Source of the DNA: an uncultured Bacteroides sp.
Lineage (GTDB): Bacteria > Bacteroidota > Bacteroidia > Bacteroidales > Bacteroidaceae
DNA: 64,000 nt
NCBI GenBank assembly: GCA_948847595.1
Contig: CAQOGY010000001.1
Span: 1 to 64,000 of the forward strand
Direction of reading: 5' to 3'
Of this stretch, positions 17,149 to 25,816 are shown one piece after another (the stretch's first letter is position 1; every line of letters begins with the position of its first letter). The notes below the pieces were generated by a model that was not told the origin of the DNA, did no database searches, and worked only from the letters and a program-made list of their open reading frames with translations. The translations under genes were made by a program, and so were the position numbers.

Positions 17149-18561
17149 ATGAATATGACAGGATTTCTATCAGGTAAAAGAAAATGTTTATTGGCGATAG
17201 CTGTTGCGTTTTCAACATTCGTGAATGCCCAATTGGCGACTTATCCGGCAGGATTAGACACCGGCATGCCGCATAATGACGATTATACCGTCAAAGTACG
17301 TCAAGTAGGTGGGGAGTGGAAAGATGTATTCGAATATGAAGTTCATGTGGATATGGATAAAGTACAGTCTGCTTCGATGGTACAGTTTGATATGGGTGAG
17401 CCGGTGGAAGTGATGGTGAAAAAGAACAATGGCTTGATTCAGGATGTGAAAATCCGTCCGTTGGCAACAGGAATACAGCATACGGTAAATTCCAACGTTA
17501 TATATTTCACACTGACAAAACCTCAATATCTCTCCATTGAATTCAACGGTGACCGTTTGCACAACCTGCATTTATTGGCCAATCCTTTGGAAACGGAAAC
17601 CTACACCGAAAGTCGGGACAATGTGATGTACTTCGGCCCCGGCATTCATCTGCCTAAGGATCTGCCGAATACGGAAATACGGATTCCTTCCAACACCACG
17701 GTTTATCTGGCTCCCGGAGCCGTCGTGAAAGCCAAGCTCCTGGTTGACAAAGCGGAAAATGTGCGCATCATCGGACGTGGTATTCTCTATCATTCCATTC
17801 GTGGAATAGAAGTCACTCATTCTAAAAATGTGTTGATTGATGGCATTACGGTAGTGAATCCCGACCATTATACGGTATTCGGCGGGGAGGCTACCGGACT
17901 GACCATTAAGAATCTGAAGTCTTTCAGTTGTAAAGGCTGGAGTGACGGTATAGATTTGATGTGTTGTAATGACGTATTGATAGATAATGTTTTTATGCGG
18001 AACAGCGATGATTGCATTGCTATTTACGCCCATCGTTGGAATTATTATGGCGGAAGCCGCAATGTAACTTTACAGAACTCCATCCTTTGGGCGGATATCG
18101 CTCATCCAATTAATATTGGCGGGCATGGAAACCCGAATGACGCCATAGGTGAAATAGTAGAAAATATAACTGTCCGCAATGTCGATATTCTGGAACAGGA
18201 TGAGGACGACCTGCCATATCAGGGGTGTATGGCAGTAGATTGTGGCGACAAGAATCTTGTCCGTAAAATCCTGTTTGAAGATATACGTGTGGAAAATATC
18301 CAGGAAGGAAGATTGTTTCATATTAATGTCCGTTTCAATCCCACGTATGACAAACAGCCCGGACGTGGCATTGAAGATGTCACTTTCCGCAATATCACTT
18401 ATAATGGATTGGGTGAAAATCCTTCTTTGATAAAAGGGTTCGATAAAGAGCGTGGCGTGAAGAATGTGACTTTCGACAATGTGATAATCAATGGAGTGAA
18501 GATGAAGAATACCGATGGCTTTATCACGAATGAACATATAAAGAATATCAAAGTACGATAA
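17149..18561 (+). CDS. Right-handed beta-helix glycoside hydrolase, GH28/GH49-like (copy A)
   Basis: This 470-aa exported protein has a signal peptide ending near VNAQ (residue 27), an N-terminal beta-sandwich (about 30-140, as in GH49-type dextranases and related enzymes), then a right-handed parallel beta-helix with repeating I-x-N/D-G strands. Catalytic-looking acidic residues occur in the polygalacturonase pattern: D266/D269 in GWSDGID, D287-D288 in NSDDC, and a following INIGGHG. Family members cleave galacturonan or dextran by inversion; substrate cannot be fixed here. It is transcribed alone from the direct-repeat promoter at 17032-17097. A close paralogue lies at 49706. In the pectin-lyase fold, lyases and hydrolases look alike, but the DD/GHG pattern favours a hydrolase. 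Confidence 0.75.
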   Translation: MNMTGFLSGKRKCLLAIAVAFSTFVNAQLATYPAGLDTGMPHNDDYTVKVRQVGGEWKDVFEYEVHVDMDKVQSASMVQFDMGEPVEVMVKKNNGLIQDVKIRPLATGIQHTVNSNVIYFTLTKPQYLSIEFNGDRLHNLHLLANPLETETYTESRDNVMYFGPGIHLPKDLPNTEIRIPSNTTVYLAPGAVVKAKLLVDKAENVRIIGRGILYHSIRGIEVTHSKNVLIDGITVVNPDHYTVFGGEATGLTIKNLKSFSCKGWSDGIDLMCCNDVLIDNVFMRNSDDCIAIYAHRWNYYGGSRNVTLQNSILWADIAHPINIGGHGNPNDAIGEIVENITVRNVDILEQDEDDLPYQGCMAVDCGDKNLVRKILFEDIRVENIQEGRLFHINVRFNPTYDKQPGRGIEDVTFRNITYNGLGENPSLIKGFDKERGVKNVTFDNVIINGVKMKNTDGFITNEHIKNIKVR

Positions 18562-18614
18562 CCTGCTGTCTGTCATGCAGAGTATTAACAGATAAGTTCC
18601 CCGGCATTAAAGGT

Positions 18615-18796
18615 AAACTTCCTTTCTTCCGATACCAAACTTTCTTTTGCTTAAGTATAAACTATAAACGCAAGTTTCATTTATAAAATCAAAGCTTGCA
18701 ATTATATAAATGAAACTTCCGTTTTTATAATCAAAGCTTGCATTTATAGTTTTCTCTTTGATCGGAACAACTTTGGAGTTAAGGGAAAGGAAGTTT
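18615..18796. repeat. Nested inverted-repeat element between the hydrolase and sigma genes
   Basis: Three concentric inverted repeats are visible: AAACTTCCTTTC at 18615-18626 with its complement at 18785-18796; AACTATAAACGCAAG at 18660-18674 with 18737-18751 (one mismatch); and GTTTCATTTATA at 18674-18685 with its exact complement at 18705-18716. A direct repeat of AATCAAAGCTTGCA overlaps them. The element is AT-rich and noncoding, and makes up most of the 400-bp gap 18562-18961. It could be a terminator complex, a MITE-like relic or a regulatory structure. Confidence 0.7.
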
Positions 18797-18874
18797 GTCA
18801 TAAGGAGCTAATAACTTTTCTGTTAATAGATAAGATGATAGATAAGGGTACTCTTTAGTTTGGTTAATGCCCTA

Positions 18875-18940
18875 TGTTACCCCTTTTACAGGTTTTGTTA
18901 CTACGTTACCATCCTAAAATACACTTCAAGCATACTTTTG
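18875..18940 (+). promoter_or_regulatory. Direct-repeat operator and promoter of sigma factor A (site 2)
   Basis: TGTTAC occurs at 18875 and 18896 (21 bp apart), each followed by a TTAC-like half (TTTTACA, GTTACCA). A perfect -7 box TACTTTTG lies at 18933-18940, 37 bp after the second TGTTAC. Spacings are identical to sites at 17032 and 39129. Transcription would start near 18947, which excludes any start codon upstream of that. Confidence 0.75.
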
Positions 18941-18961
18941 TGGTATCGTGAAACGGATAAA

Positions 18962-19489
18962 ATGAGTGCTATGAATAATACTACAATTACATTAGAAGAT
19001 TTCTTCTCGGAATGTTATCTCCAATACTATGACATTATCAAGAGATACATTACTTTTCGTATTGACAACTCTTATGAAGCGGAAGATTTGGTGCAAGATG
19101 CTTTTGTACGTTTATGGGAACATAGGGCATTTGTGAATAAGGAAACAGTTCGTCCGTTGCTTTTTACTATTGCACGGAATTTGGTGACAGACAAAGTTCG
19201 CCGCTATTATAAAAAAGCGGAACTTCTCTCTTATATATATAAGGTACAAGAGGCAAGCCGGAATACGACGGAAGAAACAGTCTGTTCCAATGAGCTTCAA
19301 CTATTGCATGGCCGGGCAGTGAACAGGCTTCCCGGCAAACGCCGTCAAATCTATGAACTTAGCTTTCGTGGAATGCCTTCGCCTGTTATTGCTGACAAAC
19401 TTTCTTTGTCCGTCCGCACTGTTGAAGGACAGTTGCTGCTTGCCCGAAAGTCGGTACGGAATGTGTTAAAACAGCAATTGGCCGGCTGA
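18962..19489 (+). CDS. ECF-type RNA polymerase sigma factor (cassette A)
   Basis: This 175-aa sigma-70 family protein has region 2 at about residues 8-75 (DFFSECYLQYYDIIKRYI ... EAEDLVQDAFVRLWEH) and region 4 at about 115-170 (LPGKRRQIYELS ... SVRTVEGQLLLARKSVR). The reading frame is open to 18860, but the -7 box at 18933-18940 shows the true start must lie downstream; ATG 18962 or 18971 fits. It is followed by susC after 43 bp and has no adjacent FecR-type anti-sigma gene, unlike the usual Bacteroides ECF/anti-sigma PUL. Its promoter carries the TGTTAC direct repeat, so it is probably switched on by the HTCS. Its own target promoters are unknown. Confidence 0.88.
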   Translation: MSAMNNTTITLEDFFSECYLQYYDIIKRYITFRIDNSYEAEDLVQDAFVRLWEHRAFVNKETVRPLLFTIARNLVTDKVRRYYKKAELLSYIYKVQEASRNTTEETVCSNELQLLHGRAVNRLPGKRRQIYELSFRGMPSPVIADKLSLSVRTVEGQLLLARKSVRNVLKQQLAG

Positions 19490-19532
19490 TTTTAAATGAA
19501 AATATACTAACTTCAATTATTAAATTAATATT

Positions 19533-22500
19533 ATGAGAATTAAACCCAGTTTCTTATCTAGTAAAAGAGCCGTCATAGTTTTAGCTATGTTGGTAGGCGG
19601 TTCATCCGGTACGTTGCTTCTGGCAAATGCCGGTGTAGAAGAAAACTTGATTGTTGCTCAAACGGGGAGAACAGTCAAAGGAGTTGTTACAGACCAGAAT
19701 GGTGAGCCGTTAATTGGTTGTAATGTCGTTGTCGTAGGTTCGCAAGAAGGAGTGATAACAGATCTTGATGGAAAATTCAGCTTGAAAGTGTCCGATGGGG
19801 CAAAACAGTTGAAGGTTACCTATATCGGATATGTAGATCAGGTTGTAACTATCGGCAATAGCCCGGAAATAAGGATCGTGCTGAAAGAAGACAATAATGC
19901 ATTGGAAGAAGTGGTTGTTGTAGGTTACGGAACGCAGAAGAAAGCTACACTGACCGGTTCTATCGAACAGGTGAGCGGCAAGACGCTGGAAAGCCGTGCG
20001 GTGACCAATGTCGGTCTGGCCTTGCAGGGACAAACACCGGGTCTGGCGGTGACGCGTTCGTCCGCCCGTCCGGGAAATGAAGACTTGAAGTTCCAGATTC
20101 GTGGTGCCACATCCGTCAATGGGGGCGAACCGTTGGTGATTATCGACGGTGTTCCTGCTTTGAACGGCTATTCCTTTCAGAATATGAACTCGGATGATAT
20201 TGAAAACATCAGTGTCCTGAAAGACGGTGCCGCCTCTATTTATGGTGCGAAAGCCGCCAATGGTGTAATCCTGGTTACCACCAAAAAAGGTAAGGGGAAA
20301 GTGAGCGTTGATTACAACTTCAATATGCGTTTCAATACGAATGGTATCACGGGATTCTCACCTTCCATGTCGGAATATGCCCAGATGTGGCTGGCTGCCA
20401 ATAAGGAAGAAAAAGTTCCCGAATGGTGGGCATGGGTTTCGCAGGAAAACATGGAGCGGATGGCTCAAGGGATTGAAGGTATTTATCCTACCCAGTATTA
20501 TGGGGATATATTTATCGGCAATGCCAACCGTCTGGATGAGATGTTTGCCACCCGTTTTTCCTATCAGCACAACTTGAGCATTTCCGGTGCTACGGACAAA
20601 TCCGATTTCCGTATTTCGGCTGCTTATGCCGATAATCAGGGCAATCTGGCTACAGCGTACGACGGACAGAAACAGATAAACCTGCGTCTGAACTATGGCT
20701 ATCAATTAGCCAAATGGATGCGCCTGGAGACAGGAGCCAGTCTGGTAAATACAGAAACCGAGTCTCCTTCAGTGGGATTGGATAATACATTGTATGGCAA
20801 TGACATGCCTTTCTTCCCAGCAAAGAACCCTTACGGACAGTGGTACGCCAATTTTGGCAATGTGGGCGACCGCCAGTCGGTTGCCGCAACGAGCGACGGC
20901 GGCCGGGATAACAAGAAGTCCTTGACGACCCGCATAGACATGAAGGCAATCGTTGATATCTGGAACGGTATCAGCTTTGAAGGTATGGCCTCTTTTCAGA
21001 ACGAGGAATTCCGGCGTGAGCGTTGGGTGACTCCGGTGCAGACTTACGACTGGTTCGGAAATCCCGCCCAACAACTGGTCAACGCTACCGTGACGGGACT
21101 GAATACCACAGACCCTTCGAATCTGGATCATAATAATCCGGGATACCTGACCGTTGCCGAGAATTATTTCTATCAATATTATTCCGCCCTGTTGAAGTAC
21201 AACAAGACATTTGCCGACGTGCATACTATATCTGTCCTGGCAGGTATCAATGCGGAAAAGAAACAAGTGAAGAAATTGGCTGCCGGCCGCAAGGACTTTG
21301 AGAATGACGGAGTGTATGACTTGAATTTGGCAGACGGTACGCTTCAGGGAAACAGTGGTGGAAAGTTCCAGAACGGCACTTATTCGTATATTGCCAAAGT
21401 GAACTATGATTATGCGGAAAAGTATCTGATTGAACTCGTGGGGCGTCGTGACGGTAACTCCAAATTCGCCGACGGCTATCGTTTCCAGAATTATGGCTCC
21501 TTCTCTTTGGGCTGGGTGTTTACACAAGAGAACTTCATCAAACCCGTATCTTCTTTTATCGGTCTGGACTTTGGTAAGGTGCGTTTGAGTTATGGTAGTT
21601 CCGGAAATGATGCCGGACTGGGTGATTATGACTATGTGTCAACTGTTAATCAGGGAACTACGATATTGGGCTCGCCAGCCGGATCCCTAATTTCTACTTC
21701 ATTGAACAATTCCGGTTTGATCAGCCTGACAAGAACATGGGAACGTGTCGAGCAGAAGAATATCGGTGTTGACCTGAATTTCCTGAATAACCGGCTGGTA
21801 TTCAACTGGGACTATTTTATCAAAGAAAATAAAGGCATGTTGTCCGAGGTTTCATATCCCGCCCTCTTGGGAGGCCGGGCGCCTAAGACGAACAGCGGTC
21901 ATTTGCGTGTAAGAGGATGGGAAGTATCCTTGACATGGCGTGATCGTATCAAAGATTTCTCCTATTTTGTTACGGCGAACGTAAGCGATACGCGCAGCAA
22001 ATTGATGGAACTGGAAGGAGCAAATACAATCAAAGCCGGAAAGAATGAAACATTGAATGGCTATCCGCTGAATGCTTACTTCTTGTATAAGACGGACGGT
22101 TATTTCCAGTCGCAGGAAGAGGTAAACGCTTATTATGCGAAATACGGTGGTACAGGGGCATTGGCTGCTTTGCCGGCAGGTGGCAGTACTGAACTTCGCC
22201 CGGGTGATATCAAACGCCTGGATTTAAGCGGAGACCGTTCCATTTCTGCCGATGGTGGTGCTTCCAGTGACTTGATTTATATGGGAGATGGAAATGCACA
22301 TTATTTGTTCGGTATTACGCTTGGCGGTTCGTGGAAAGGTTTTGACTTTAACGCCTTGTTCCAGGGAGTTGGAAAGCAACTGATTATGAGACAGGGCTGG
22401 ATGGCCTATCCGTTTGCAACCATCTATACCAATCAGAATTCAAAATTCATGGGAAAGACCTGGACGGAAGACAATCCGAATGCAGAGTTCCCGCGTCTGA

Positions 22501-22784
22501 CTGTTTATACAGACCGTTCAAAATGGAATTATGAGAACAATGACTTCATGTTGCAGAACAACCGGTATATCCGTTTGAAATCATTGGTTGTCGGCTACAC
22601 CTTGCCGCAAGTATGGACAAGAAAGGCGAAACTGGAGAAAGTCCGTGTTTATTTCTCCGGCAATGACTTGTGGGAGGCAACGAGTATTAAGGACGGGTTT
22701 GACCCGGAAATGGGAGAGATGTCACAGAACACTGGTTATCCATTCTCCAGAACATGGTCGTTCGGTATAAATGTCGGTTTCTGA
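19533..22784 (+). CDS. SusC/RagA-type TonB-dependent outer-membrane transporter (cassette A)
   Basis: This 1083-aa outer-membrane protein has a signal sequence (about 1-42), a CarboxypepD_reg-like domain (about 48-125: VKGVVTDQNGEPLIGCNV), a TonB-box region (EEVVVVGYGTQKKA), a plug (about 140-250) and a 22-strand-type barrel ending in an aromatic residue (INVGF). It imports oligosaccharides together with its SusD lid, driven by TonB. There is no N-terminal STN domain, so it is not a trans-envelope signalling receptor for the sigma factor beside it. It lies 43 bp after the sigma gene and 28 bp before susD, in one operon. A paralogue in cassette B (39805) shares long stretches of sequence. Confidence 0.96.
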   Translation: MRIKPSFLSSKRAVIVLAMLVGGSSGTLLLANAGVEENLIVAQTGRTVKGVVTDQNGEPLIGCNVVVVGSQEGVITDLDGKFSLKVSDGAKQLKVTYIGYVDQVVTIGNSPEIRIVLKEDNNALEEVVVVGYGTQKKATLTGSIEQVSGKTLESRAVTNVGLALQGQTPGLAVTRSSARPGNEDLKFQIRGATSVNGGEPLVIIDGVPALNGYSFQNMNSDDIENISVLKDGAASIYGAKAANGVILVTTKKGKGKVSVDYNFNMRFNTNGITGFSPSMSEYAQMWLAANKEEKVPEWWAWVSQENMERMAQGIEGIYPTQYYGDIFIGNANRLDEMFATRFSYQHNLSISGATDKSDFRISAAYADNQGNLATAYDGQKQINLRLNYGYQLAKWMRLETGASLVNTETESPSVGLDNTLYGNDMPFFPAKNPYGQWYANFGNVGDRQSVAATSDGGRDNKKSLTTRIDMKAIVDIWNGISFEGMASFQNEEFRRERWVTPVQTYDWFGNPAQQLVNATVTGLNTTDPSNLDHNNPGYLTVAENYFYQYYSALLKYNKTFADVHTISVLAGINAEKKQVKKLAAGRKDFENDGVYDLNLADGTLQGNSGGKFQNGTYSYIAKVNYDYAEKYLIELVGRRDGNSKFADGYRFQNYGSFSLGWVFTQENFIKPVSSFIGLDFGKVRLSYGSSGNDAGLGDYDYVSTVNQGTTILGSPAGSLISTSLNNSGLISLTRTWERVEQKNIGVDLNFLNNRLVFNWDYFIKENKGMLSEVSYPALLGGRAPKTNSGHLRVRGWEVSLTWRDRIKDFSYFVTANVSDTRSKLMELEGANTIKAGKNETLNGYPLNAYFLYKTDGYFQSQEEVNAYYAKYGGTGALAALPAGGSTELRPGDIKRLDLSGDRSISADGGASSDLIYMGDGNAHYLFGITLGGSWKGFDFNALFQGVGKQLIMRQGWMAYPFATIYTNQNSKFMGKTWTEDNPNAEFPRLTVYTDRSKWNYENNDFMLQNNRYIRLKSLVVGYTLPQVWTRKAKLEKVRVYFSGNDLWEATSIKDGFDPEMGEMSQNTGYPFSRTWSFGINVGF

Positions 22785-22812
22785 TTGTGTAACTTTTATA
22801 AATTTGATGGAT

Positions 22813-24591
22813 ATGAGAAAATTATATATAACAATTCTTTCCGGTTTATTGCTTGGCTTGTCAAGTTGTGCGGATACATTTCTGGATTTGGAACCACAAG
22901 ACAAGCGAACCAATGTGGTCTATTTCAAAAAGCCTGCGGATTTTAAAGAATACGCCACCGGTTTTTATAACCAGCTCCTGGGGTGGCGCACACCGTATGG
23001 CAAATACTCTATTTACGAGTTTATGGATTCCTCTTCGGATCTGGCTGCCAATTTTGTGACTTCGTCCGACGTAGGTCGTGGCACTATTTCTATTTCATCT
23101 TCCGACGAACGCTGGGATCAATGTTATACTTACATACGCACGGTGAATATCTTGTTCGAGAAAGCGAAAGATTATCCGGGCAGTCAGTCGGAAATAGCGC
23201 CCTATCTGGCAGAAGCTTATTTCTTTCGCGCTTACAATTACTTTACGTTGCTGAAAGCTTTTGGCGGTGTGCCTGTGGTTACTTCCGTGATGGATACGGA
23301 TTCCCCGGAACTGCGTTCGCCCCGAAACAGCCGTTATGAGGTAATCGACTTGATTCTTTCGGATCTGACGAATGCGATAGCGTCTCTTCCTATCGAACAG
23401 AATATCCCGGAAACGGAGAAAGGACGTGTCAGCAAATGGGCTGCCGAAGCCTTTAAGGCACGTGTACTGCTTTACGAAGCTACCTGGAGAAAATACAACG
23501 GAACGTCTACCGACTTTGAAGGTTCGGCAGGCCCCGCCAGAGACCAGGTGAACGAATTTCTGGAGGAAGCTATCTCTTTGTGCGACGATGTAATGAAGAA
23601 AGGCGGATATCAAATCTGGAATTATAACAGCAATGACAAGATAAAGAATCAAAGCAATTTATATCTGTTTAACCTTGAAGATGCGGGAAGTAATCCGGCA
23701 GGACTGACAAAAAGCAGTAATAAGGAATTTATTCTCTATGGCGTTTACGATATCAATCTAAGAACAGGCGGGGTCAATTTGAGCCATACTGTGTCGCTGA
23801 TGATTCCGAGCCGCAAGCTGATTGACATGTTCCTTTGCACGGATGGTAAACCTATTGACAAATCCGACCTGTTCCAGGGATATCATAAAACCGGTGACGA
23901 ATTCAAGAACCGTGATTATCGTCTGATGAATTATATCAATGGCGGAGTAGACCCTGCACCGGGTTCGGTGACATTGGACAAAGGTCTGGCGGGTTATGAT
24001 TGTGCAAAATTCAAGGCTTACAATTATCCTACCTACCGTAAGGCAAACGATGAATCCGCCAATTATCCGGTATTACGTCTGGCGGAAGTATATCTGAACT
24101 ATGCGGAAGCCTGTTATGAACGTTACGGTAAAGTGACTGATACACAATTGGACGGAATCAATGAATTGCGTGCCCGTGCGGGTGTGGCCGCCTTGACCAA
24201 CAAGCTGGTTGAAGATAATGGACTGGATATGCTGGAAGAAATCCGTCGCGAACGTGCCATCGAACTTTATATGGAGGGCGCCCGTTTCGACGATTTGAAA
24301 CGTTGGGGAATTGCGGAGAATGCACTGAACACTTCACGTTGTGGTATGGTTGTCGGCGGTGACGGTTATGAAACAGAATTTAAATCGGCGGACGGGACTC
24401 CCACAAACCGTTATGCAAAGAATTCTTTCGTCTGGGGAGAGGAAAAAGTACAGACGGGAGACGGAGTCTTGAATTGTGTGGTAATCAGTAGTGCTGCCAA
24501 CCATTCTTTCATGAAGAAGCATTATTTGTGGCCTATACCCCAGAAACAGATTGATTTGAATCCGAGCTTGAAACAGAATCCGGGATATTGA
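22813..24591 (+). CDS. SusD/RagB-type glycan-binding surface lipoprotein (cassette A)
   Basis: This 592-aa lipoprotein has a signal peptide with lipobox LSSC (C19) and the SusD pattern (CADTFLDLEPQDK, then TPR-like helices with EAYFFRAYNYFTLLKAFGGVP, and the C-terminal block ELRARAGV ... EIRRERAIELYMEGARFDDLKRWG). It forms the lid of the SusC transporter at 19533. The frame is open from 22771, inside susC, but ATG 22813 gives a normal lipoprotein signal and is chosen. The closing QIDLNPSLKQNPGY is standard. The paralogue at 43078 is similar throughout. Confidence 0.95.
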   Translation: MRKLYITILSGLLLGLSSCADTFLDLEPQDKRTNVVYFKKPADFKEYATGFYNQLLGWRTPYGKYSIYEFMDSSSDLAANFVTSSDVGRGTISISSSDERWDQCYTYIRTVNILFEKAKDYPGSQSEIAPYLAEAYFFRAYNYFTLLKAFGGVPVVTSVMDTDSPELRSPRNSRYEVIDLILSDLTNAIASLPIEQNIPETEKGRVSKWAAEAFKARVLLYEATWRKYNGTSTDFEGSAGPARDQVNEFLEEAISLCDDVMKKGGYQIWNYNSNDKIKNQSNLYLFNLEDAGSNPAGLTKSSNKEFILYGVYDINLRTGGVNLSHTVSLMIPSRKLIDMFLCTDGKPIDKSDLFQGYHKTGDEFKNRDYRLMNYINGGVDPAPGSVTLDKGLAGYDCAKFKAYNYPTYRKANDESANYPVLRLAEVYLNYAEACYERYGKVTDTQLDGINELRARAGVAALTNKLVEDNGLDMLEEIRRERAIELYMEGARFDDLKRWGIAENALNTSRCGMVVGGDGYETEFKSADGTPTNRYAKNSFVWGEEKVQTGDGVLNCVVISSAANHSFMKKHYLWPIPQKQIDLNPSLKQNPGY

Positions 24592-24603
24592 TAAATTATT
24601 TAA

Positions 24604-25791
24604 ATGGATAAGATTATGAAGCGTTTATTTATAAAAACCATAAGTTACTGTCTGCTGGCTTTGGGAACAGTAGTCTTTACAAATTGCGAAAAAGACAGTA
24701 ATATCAAACAGTATGTATATCCTGCTCCCGAAGTGTCGGGCTATTCGCCTGCGGCAGGTTATGTGAAGTCGCGTGTGGCGATATTGGGACATAATTTCGG
24801 TGACCGTACAGAAGCGGTAAAAGTCTCTTTCGGCGGAATACTGGCGGATAAGGTATTGTCCTGCAATAATAATTGTGTGGTAGTGGAAGTGCCTGAAGAG
24901 GCGATGAGTGGTGACATTACCTTGCAGGTATGGACTAATTCGGTAACAGTGGGAAGTTATGAGATATGGCCGTCGCCTATTGTTTCCGAAATGCTGACGG
25001 AGAGTGGCTCTACTATTATCAGGCCGGGAGAAACGGTGACAATCAAAGGTACAGGTTTCGGTACGGCAAAGGAAGATGTTGTTGTGAAGTTCGGTGGTGT
25101 TAATGCGGTAGTGACCAACTGGTCTGAAACAGAAGTCCATGTAGTCGCGCCGGAAGAGTTTCCTACCGGCGAGGTGGTTATCGTTGTGAATGGCTTTGAA
25201 GTAGTAGCCGGAACGGCGTTGAATCCGTTAGCCAAAGGAGATGTTTCGATTGCTTATTTGAAGAATTACAGGCAGCCGTTCAAGATTGACCCTAATATGA
25301 CGGATGCGCAACTGGGTACTTCTCCCGGAACTTACCTTCCGGCTGACTGGATAGTGAACGATGCTGCACGCAGTATGCAGAATGGGGGAGCTTCAGAGAA
25401 AGTGGCCGGGTTGAACAGTGATAATCTGCTTTTGCAGGCCGGTTGGGGAGCAAACGACTTTACAAATGGTAAACTTTATCAGACAACGACATTGCCGAAG
25501 GGAAAATATCGTCTGACAGTAAACCTGAAAGAGTATGGAGTGAAGAAGAGTACGCTCTATATAACTGTTGCTGAAGGAAATGAGTTGCCTGACGTTACTG
25601 ATATTAATAAGGAGAATGAAAAGGTGAAAGGTTTTTACTTGTTTAATCAGGTAGAGAACATGAGCCCTTCTTCAGTACAGTTTGAGTTTGAACTTACGGA
25701 GGAAAGTACGGATGTTGCTCTCGGATTTGTTTGTTCTATGACCGCCAACGGCTGGTTTAGAGCAACAGAATTGAAATTGGAGTTATTATAA
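24604..25791 (+). CDS. Surface glycan-binding lipoprotein with two TIG domains (cassette A)
   Basis: This 395-aa lipoprotein (lipobox FTNC; an internal ATG at 24616 is an equally good start) has two IPT/TIG immunoglobulin-like domains (about 37-120 and 121-205, each with a GxNFG or GTGFG strand) and a C-terminal domain of about 190 residues starting LKNYRQPF, of the DUF5013 type found in SusE/F-position proteins. It follows susD by 12 bp. Proteins in this position usually capture the polysaccharide at the cell surface; glycan specificity cannot be predicted. The same design appears in the next gene and in cassette B. Confidence 0.8.
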   Translation: MDKIMKRLFIKTISYCLLALGTVVFTNCEKDSNIKQYVYPAPEVSGYSPAAGYVKSRVAILGHNFGDRTEAVKVSFGGILADKVLSCNNNCVVVEVPEEAMSGDITLQVWTNSVTVGSYEIWPSPIVSEMLTESGSTIIRPGETVTIKGTGFGTAKEDVVVKFGGVNAVVTNWSETEVHVVAPEEFPTGEVVIVVNGFEVVAGTALNPLAKGDVSIAYLKNYRQPFKIDPNMTDAQLGTSPGTYLPADWIVNDAARSMQNGGASEKVAGLNSDNLLLQAGWGANDFTNGKLYQTTTLPKGKYRLTVNLKEYGVKKSTLYITVAEGNELPDVTDINKENEKVKGFYLFNQVENMSPSSVQFEFELTEESTDVALGFVCSMTANGWFRATELKLELL

Positions 25792-25816
25792 ACAGATTCT
25801 AAAAACAAAGAAACAG

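Noticed and set aside
18607..18801. Short minus-strand open frame within the inverted-repeat element.
   Set aside because: Its sequence simply follows the repeats; low-complexity product and no start signal.
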